NCBI GenBank assembly: GCA_030917225.1 | Contig: JAUPVD010000107.1 | Location: forward strand, 1 to 8,789 | Origin: Pseudomonadota bacterium | GTDB taxonomy: Bacteria > Pseudomonadota > Gammaproteobacteria > Burkholderiales > Rhodocyclaceae | Reading direction: 5' to 3' | Length of the DNA stretch: 8,789 nt | Part shown: positions 5,448 through 8,789 of the stretch, piece after piece | How the letters are laid out: each line of letters opens with the position of its first letter | Position numbering within the stretch: position 1 is the first letter of the stretch | Position numbers and translations under genes: made by a program | The notes under the pieces: model-generated | What the model saw: the letters and a program-made list of their open reading frames with translations, nothing else | Databases searched by the model: none | Told to the model about the DNA's origin: nothing

Positions 5448-5801
5448 ATGAAATCCATTCTTTCCCGTATCGTCAGCGCCCTCCTCATCGCAGTATCTGC
5501 GGGGATCGTTGGGCTGCCACACTCCGTCGCGGCCCCCAGCGACCACTCTCGGCATGCAAAAGTTAACGGCCCGACCAGCACCGCCACAGCCGAGGGTCTG
5601 GTCAGGAAAATCGACAGACAGAAGAGCACCGTCATCATTGCCCACGGCCCGTTGCCGAACGGCATGCCGGCCATGACCATGGGCTTCCGCCCAAAAGACC
5701 GCGCCTGGCTCGATCAGCTGAAAGAAGGACAGAAAATCCGCTTCACGGCAGAAGAAGTGAATGGCGCCATGATCCTGAAAAGCTATGAAGCGGTGAAATG
5801 A
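5448..5801 (+). CDS. cusF: CusF-like periplasmic copper-binding protein (117 aa)
   Basis: CusF proteins bind Cu(I)/Ag(I) in the periplasm and hand it to CusB/CusA. A signal peptide (M-K-S-I-L-S-R, hydrophobic core, cleavage near V-A-A29) precedes a small beta-barrel-type domain beginning A-E-G-L-V-R-K-I-D. The metal site is H66 plus M76 and M78 in N-G-M-P-A-M-T-M-G-F. In E. coli CusF the residue three before the first ligand Met is Trp, which caps the metal; here it is M73, and the His-to-Met distance is one residue shorter. ATG 5448 is preferred because GGAG (5438-5441) lies 6 nt upstream. An in-frame ATG at 5436 overlaps the cytochrome stop but lacks a ribosome site and would add four residues before a normal signal peptide. 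Confidence 0.88.
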   Translation: MKSILSRIVSALLIAVSAGIVGLPHSVAAPSDHSRHAKVNGPTSTATAEGLVRKIDRQKSTVIIAHGPLPNGMPAMTMGFRPKDRAWLDQLKEGQKIRFTAEEVNGAMILKSYEAVK

Positions 5802-5848
5802 CACACGCCGCCTTGAACGTTGAAAGACGAACGACTGGAGGACATGCC

Positions 5849-7132
5849 ATGAAGTTCACGAGCCCCACGAAAATTGTGCTGGCTGCGTGCATGATCGCCT
5901 GGTGCGCAGGCACCGGCGCTCAGGAGCGCACGCCGGCCATCACGCCGGGCAACGGTGTCGAATCGCTGCTCGACTATGCCCGCCAACGCAATCCGGAACT
6001 GGCCGCCATGCGCCATGAAGCCGATGCCGCCAATGAACGGGTGACGCCGGCCGGTGCACTGCCGGACCCGAAACTGCGTACCGAACTGCGCGACATCACC
6101 CGATTCGGCGAACAGAACCCGACACTGTCACCGAGTCGGGTCGGCAGCACCAAGTACCTGCTGATGCAGGATCTGCCCTGGTACGGCAAGCGCGAGCTAA
6201 AGCGCGAGATCGCCGAGGCCGATGCTGAAGGCGCCAAGGGCCGGGCACAGGGCACCTGGTCCGACGTCGCCGCCAAGATCAAGACCAATTATGTACAGCT
6301 CTGGTACGTACGCAACAACGAGACGCTGATGCTGGAGATTCTCGACCTGATGCGCCGCTTCGAGAAGGTGGCGCAGGCGCGCTACGCCAACGGGCTGGCC
6401 ATGCAGCAGGACGTGATCCGGGCGCAGGTGGAGCAGACTGCCCTGCGCAATGATCTGATCATGCTGGACAGCGAAAAGCACCACCTGCAAAGCCGCATCA
6501 ACACCCTGCTCGCCCGCCCGCCGATGGCACCGCTGGCCAACCCGGAACACCTGCGCCCGCTGCCATCCCCGGCCAAGCTCGATCCAGCGTCGCTGGAAGA
6601 CCGCCTGCGCGGCCGCAACCCGCAGCTCTTCGCCGAGGAGTCGCGCATCAAGGCGGCGGAGAAAAATCGCGAGCTGACCTACAAGAACCGATACCCGGAT
6701 TTCACGCTGGGGGTCTCGCCAATCCAGTATCAAACCGCAGTCAAGGAATGGGAGCTGATGGTCGAGATGAACATCCCGCTGCAACTCTCGTCTCGCCGCG
6801 CGCAAGAGCGGGAATCGGAATCGATGCTTTCCGCTGCACGTGCGCGCAAGGAGTCGGCAACCTACCAACTGATCGGCGAGCTTTCGGAAAACCTGGCCAG
6901 CATCGAAACGGCACGGCGCATCGAAACGCTGACCACCAACACCCTGCTGCCACAGGCCGAACTGACTTTCCGCTCGGCAGTGGCCGGCTATGAAAACGGC
7001 AAGGTCGATTTCGCGACGCTGATCGATGCGCAACGGCAGATTCGCCAGGCCAAGCAGACACGCATCAAGGCGCAGGCCGAGGCGCAGATCCGTCTGGCCG
7101 AAGTTGAAAGATTGCTGGGAGAAGAATTGTGA
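5849..7132 (+). CDS. cusC: CusC/CzcC-type outer-membrane efflux channel (TolC family, 427 aa)
   Basis: This is a TolC-family protein forming the outer-membrane duct of a tripartite RND metal pump. It has a signal peptide (M-K-F-T-S-P-T-K, hydrophobic core, cleavage near G-A-Q) with no lipobox Cys at the cleavage point. Two outer-membrane-efflux repeats follow, dominated by long amphipathic helices. Recognisable stretches are L-P-W-Y-G-K-R, Y-V-Q-L-W-Y-V and, in the second repeat, Y-E-N-G-K-V-D-F-A-T-L-I-D-A-Q-R. ATG 5849 is preferred because GGAGG (5837-5841) sits 7 nt upstream and a good signal peptide follows. The in-frame ATG at 5798 overlaps the cusF stop but adds a 17-residue polar extension unsuited to export. 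The final codons overlap the cusB start by 4 bp. The symbol is given by operon context; CzcC-type naming is possible. Confidence 0.88.
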   Translation: MKFTSPTKIVLAACMIAWCAGTGAQERTPAITPGNGVESLLDYARQRNPELAAMRHEADAANERVTPAGALPDPKLRTELRDITRFGEQNPTLSPSRVGSTKYLLMQDLPWYGKRELKREIAEADAEGAKGRAQGTWSDVAAKIKTNYVQLWYVRNNETLMLEILDLMRRFEKVAQARYANGLAMQQDVIRAQVEQTALRNDLIMLDSEKHHLQSRINTLLARPPMAPLANPEHLRPLPSPAKLDPASLEDRLRGRNPQLFAEESRIKAAEKNRELTYKNRYPDFTLGVSPIQYQTAVKEWELMVEMNIPLQLSSRRAQERESESMLSAARARKESATYQLIGELSENLASIETARRIETLTTNTLLPQAELTFRSAVAGYENGKVDFATLIDAQRQIRQAKQTRIKAQAEAQIRLAEVERLLGEEL

Positions 7133-8712
7133 GCACCGGGAATTCCAAAGGGATGAAGCTGGGCATTGGCATTGCTGCCGTGATACTGGTCGCGGCTGGC
7201 GGCGGCTACTGGCTGGGCAGCCATGGCAACACCCCACAGACGGCCATATCAGGCAGCAACACCGCAGAGGCCGGCAAGAAGGAACGTAAGCTCCTCTACT
7301 ACCGCAACCCGATGGGCCTGCCGGACACCTCGCCGGTACCGAAGAAAGACCCGATGGGCATGGATTACATCGCCGTCTATGAAGGCGAGGATAGTGACGA
7401 ACCCGCGGCTGCCGGCAGCCTGAAGCTGAGCACCGAAAAAATCCAGAAACTCGGCGTCAGAAGCGAGGCAGCACAGCTGCGCACGCTCGGCCAAACGGTG
7501 CGCGCCGTCGGTCGTGTCGAACCGGACGAGCGCCGTCTCTACACCATCGCGCCGAAATTCGAAGGCTATGTCGAGCGCCTGCACGTCAATGTCACCGGCC
7601 AGGCAGTGAGCAAGGGGCAACTGCTGTTCGAGGTCTATAGCCCGGAACTGGTGTCGGCGCAGCGCGAATACGCGATCGCCATGCAGGGCGTCGATTCGCT
7701 GAAGGACGCCGACGGGACGACGCAGGCCGGCATGCGCCAGCTCGCCGAATCGGCACAGGCGCGGCTTCGGAACTGGGATGTTTCGCCGGCGCAACTGAAG
7801 GCGCTGTCCGGTTCCGGCGAAGCACGGCGCACGCTGGGCTTCGGCTCGCCGGTGTCGGGCATCGTCACCGAGAAGAAGGCGGTGCAGGGCATGCGCTTCA
7901 TGCCCGGCGAGGCGCTCTACCAGGTGGCCGACCTCTCTGCGGTGTGGGTCATCGCCGATGTTGCCGAACAGGATATCGGCCGGGTGAAGACCGGCGACAA
8001 GGCCAGCGTGCGCATCAACGCCTACCCGGACAAGGTGTTCGAGGGCAAGGTGGCCTACGTTTACCCGACGCTGAATGCCGAAACGCGCAGCGTGCCTGTG
8101 CGCATCGAGCTGGCCAACCCCGGCCTGCTGCTCAAGCCGGCGATGTTCGCGCAGGTCGAACTGCCCGGCGGCAATGCGGGCGCGATGCTCACCGTGCCGA
8201 CTTCCGCCGTCATCGATAGCGGCACGCGCCGCGTCGTGCTGGTGCGTCTGGCGGAAGGCCGTTTCGAGCCGCGCGAGGTGCGGCTCGGTGCCCGCAGCGA
8301 CAACTACGTCGAAGTGATTGATGGCGTGAAGGATGGCGAGCAGGTCGTGGTTTCGGCCAACTTCCTGATCGATGCCGAGAGCAACCTCAAGGCGGCGCTT
8401 GGCGGGTTTGCTGCGACGCCAGCATCGACGCCTGTTGCGGCACCGGCAAAAACCATCGGCCATCAGGCGGAAGGCAGCGTCGACAGCATCGACGCCAAGG
8501 CCGGCACGCTGATGCTCAGCCACGCGCCGGTCGCCAGCCTCAAGTGGCCGGCGATGACGATGGAGTTCAAGGTGGCCAACGAGGCGCTGCTGCATGGTCT
8601 CAAGCCAGGGACCGCAATCAGCTTCGAGTTCGTCGAGCGTCAACAGGGTGAGTGGGTGGTCACCGCCATCAAGCCCGCAGGCGGCAAACCCACCGCGCAC
8701 GCAGGCCACTGA
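7129..8712 (+). CDS. cusB: CusB-type RND periplasmic adaptor with N-terminal HMBD and C-terminal fused CusF domain (527 aa)
   Basis: This is the membrane-fusion protein linking the CusA pump to the outer-membrane channel. A hydrophobic N-terminal anchor (residues 9-30) is followed by a heavy-metal-binding domain at 55-84, with Y-Y-R-N-P-M-G-L-P-D-T-S and D-P-M-G-M-D-Y giving Met ligands M62, M76 and M78. The adaptor core (about 95-430) has the barrel-sandwich hybrid, alpha-hairpin and beta-barrel of HlyD/CusB proteins (F-E-G-Y-V, Y-S-P-E-L-V-S-A-Q, P-V-S-G-I-V). Residues 444-520 are a CusF-like domain with H465, W473, M476 and M478 at exactly the CusF spacing, as in SilB-type adaptors. The start is GTG 7129, overlapping the cusC stop by 4 bp, with GGGAG (7117-7121) 7 nt upstream. 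ATG 7153 is a less likely alternative. The HMBD and CusF modules point to Cu(I)/Ag(I) rather than Zn/Co/Cd. Confidence 0.93.
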   Translation: MSTGNSKGMKLGIGIAAVILVAAGGGYWLGSHGNTPQTAISGSNTAEAGKKERKLLYYRNPMGLPDTSPVPKKDPMGMDYIAVYEGEDSDEPAAAGSLKLSTEKIQKLGVRSEAAQLRTLGQTVRAVGRVEPDERRLYTIAPKFEGYVERLHVNVTGQAVSKGQLLFEVYSPELVSAQREYAIAMQGVDSLKDADGTTQAGMRQLAESAQARLRNWDVSPAQLKALSGSGEARRTLGFGSPVSGIVTEKKAVQGMRFMPGEALYQVADLSAVWVIADVAEQDIGRVKTGDKASVRINAYPDKVFEGKVAYVYPTLNAETRSVPVRIELANPGLLLKPAMFAQVELPGGNAGAMLTVPTSAVIDSGTRRVVLVRLAEGRFEPREVRLGARSDNYVEVIDGVKDGEQVVVSANFLIDAESNLKAALGGFAATPASTPVAAPAKTIGHQAEGSVDSIDAKAGTLMLSHAPVASLKWPAMTMEFKVANEALLHGLKPGTAISFEFVERQQGEWVVTAIKPAGGKPTAHAGH

Positions 8713-8723
8713 CGGAGACCCCG

Positions 8724-8789
8724 ATGCTCGCCAAACTCATCGACTGGTCCGCCCGCAACCGTTTCCTGGTGCTGCTGGCGACGACCTTC
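8724..8789 (+). CDS. cusA: CusA/CzcA-type heavy-metal RND transporter, N-terminal fragment (runs off window)
   Basis: ATG 8724 follows GGAG (8714-8717) at 6 nt spacing and lies 11 nt after the cusB stop. The 22 visible residues (M-L-A-K-L-I-D-W-S-A-R-N-R-F-L-V-L-L) match the usual start of heavy-metal RND pumps: a short amphipathic helix with N-R-F-L-V before the first membrane helix. Only about 2% of a normal length near 1,040 residues is present, so metal specificity cannot be read directly. Operon position after a CusB-type adaptor supports CusA. Confidence 0.85.
   Translation, partial: MLAKLIDWSARNRFLVLLATTF

Noticed and set aside
5798..5848. Start of the CusC-like gene at the ATGA overlap with cusF
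   Set aside because: It would put 17 polar residues before the signal peptide. The GGAGG-preceded ATG at 5849 is far better.
6197..7237. Minus-strand ORF of 346 aa
   Set aside because: It is antisense to the TolC-family gene, with Leu/Gln/Arg-rich nonsense composition and no recognisable motif.
7249..8709. Minus-strand ORF of 486 aa
   Set aside because: It is the antisense shadow of cusB in GC-rich DNA. Its sequence is low-complexity, rich in His and Arg, with no domain, while the + strand frame has clear domains.

Overview
The window looks like chromosomal DNA of a betaproteobacterium, most likely near Rhodocyclales (Dechloromonas/Azonexus type). The evidence is the betaproteobacterial tmRNA tag ANDERF-AA, a circularly permuted ssrA gene, a barrel-less OmpA protein, and GC-rich codon use. 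Lineage is inferred from recognition only; no search was run. All convincing genes lie on the + strand.

Left part (1-2413) is housekeeping. It holds the end of an ompA-family gene closed by a textbook terminator, ubiG (ubiquinone O-methyltransferase), and an overlapping HAD phosphatase annotated by habit as gph, though its position next to ubiG suggests the MurNAc-6-phosphate phosphatase MupP. A two-piece (permuted) tmRNA gene follows, with its own sigma70-type promoter and terminator. The tRNA-like 3' end (T arm and CCA) is encoded upstream of the 5' acceptor strand, separated by only 4 nt.

Middle (2414-4136) is a single 540-aa sensor kinase. A complete seven-ligand hemerythrin domain is joined through a coiled coil to a HisKA/HATPase core. 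No response regulator is visible in the window.

Right part (4140-8789) is a copper/silver (Cus-type) resistance locus. It begins with a small secreted Cys/His-rich CzcI-like protein that has a perfect TATAAT just upstream of its start codon. A 227-bp gap follows, with a long imperfect hairpin. Then comes a tightly packed operon: mono-haem cytochrome c with a His-rich tail, CusF-like chaperone, CusC-like outer-membrane channel, CusB-like adaptor (N-terminal HMBD, C-terminal fused CusF domain), and the first 22 codons of the CusA-like RND pump. Periplasmic copper is presumably bound by the small proteins and delivered to the CusCBA channel for export.

The most notable items are the compact permuted ssrA, the hemerythrin kinase, the two different CusF-type sites (Met in place of Trp in one, Trp in the other), the cytochrome inside the efflux operon and the unexplained hairpin ahead of it.
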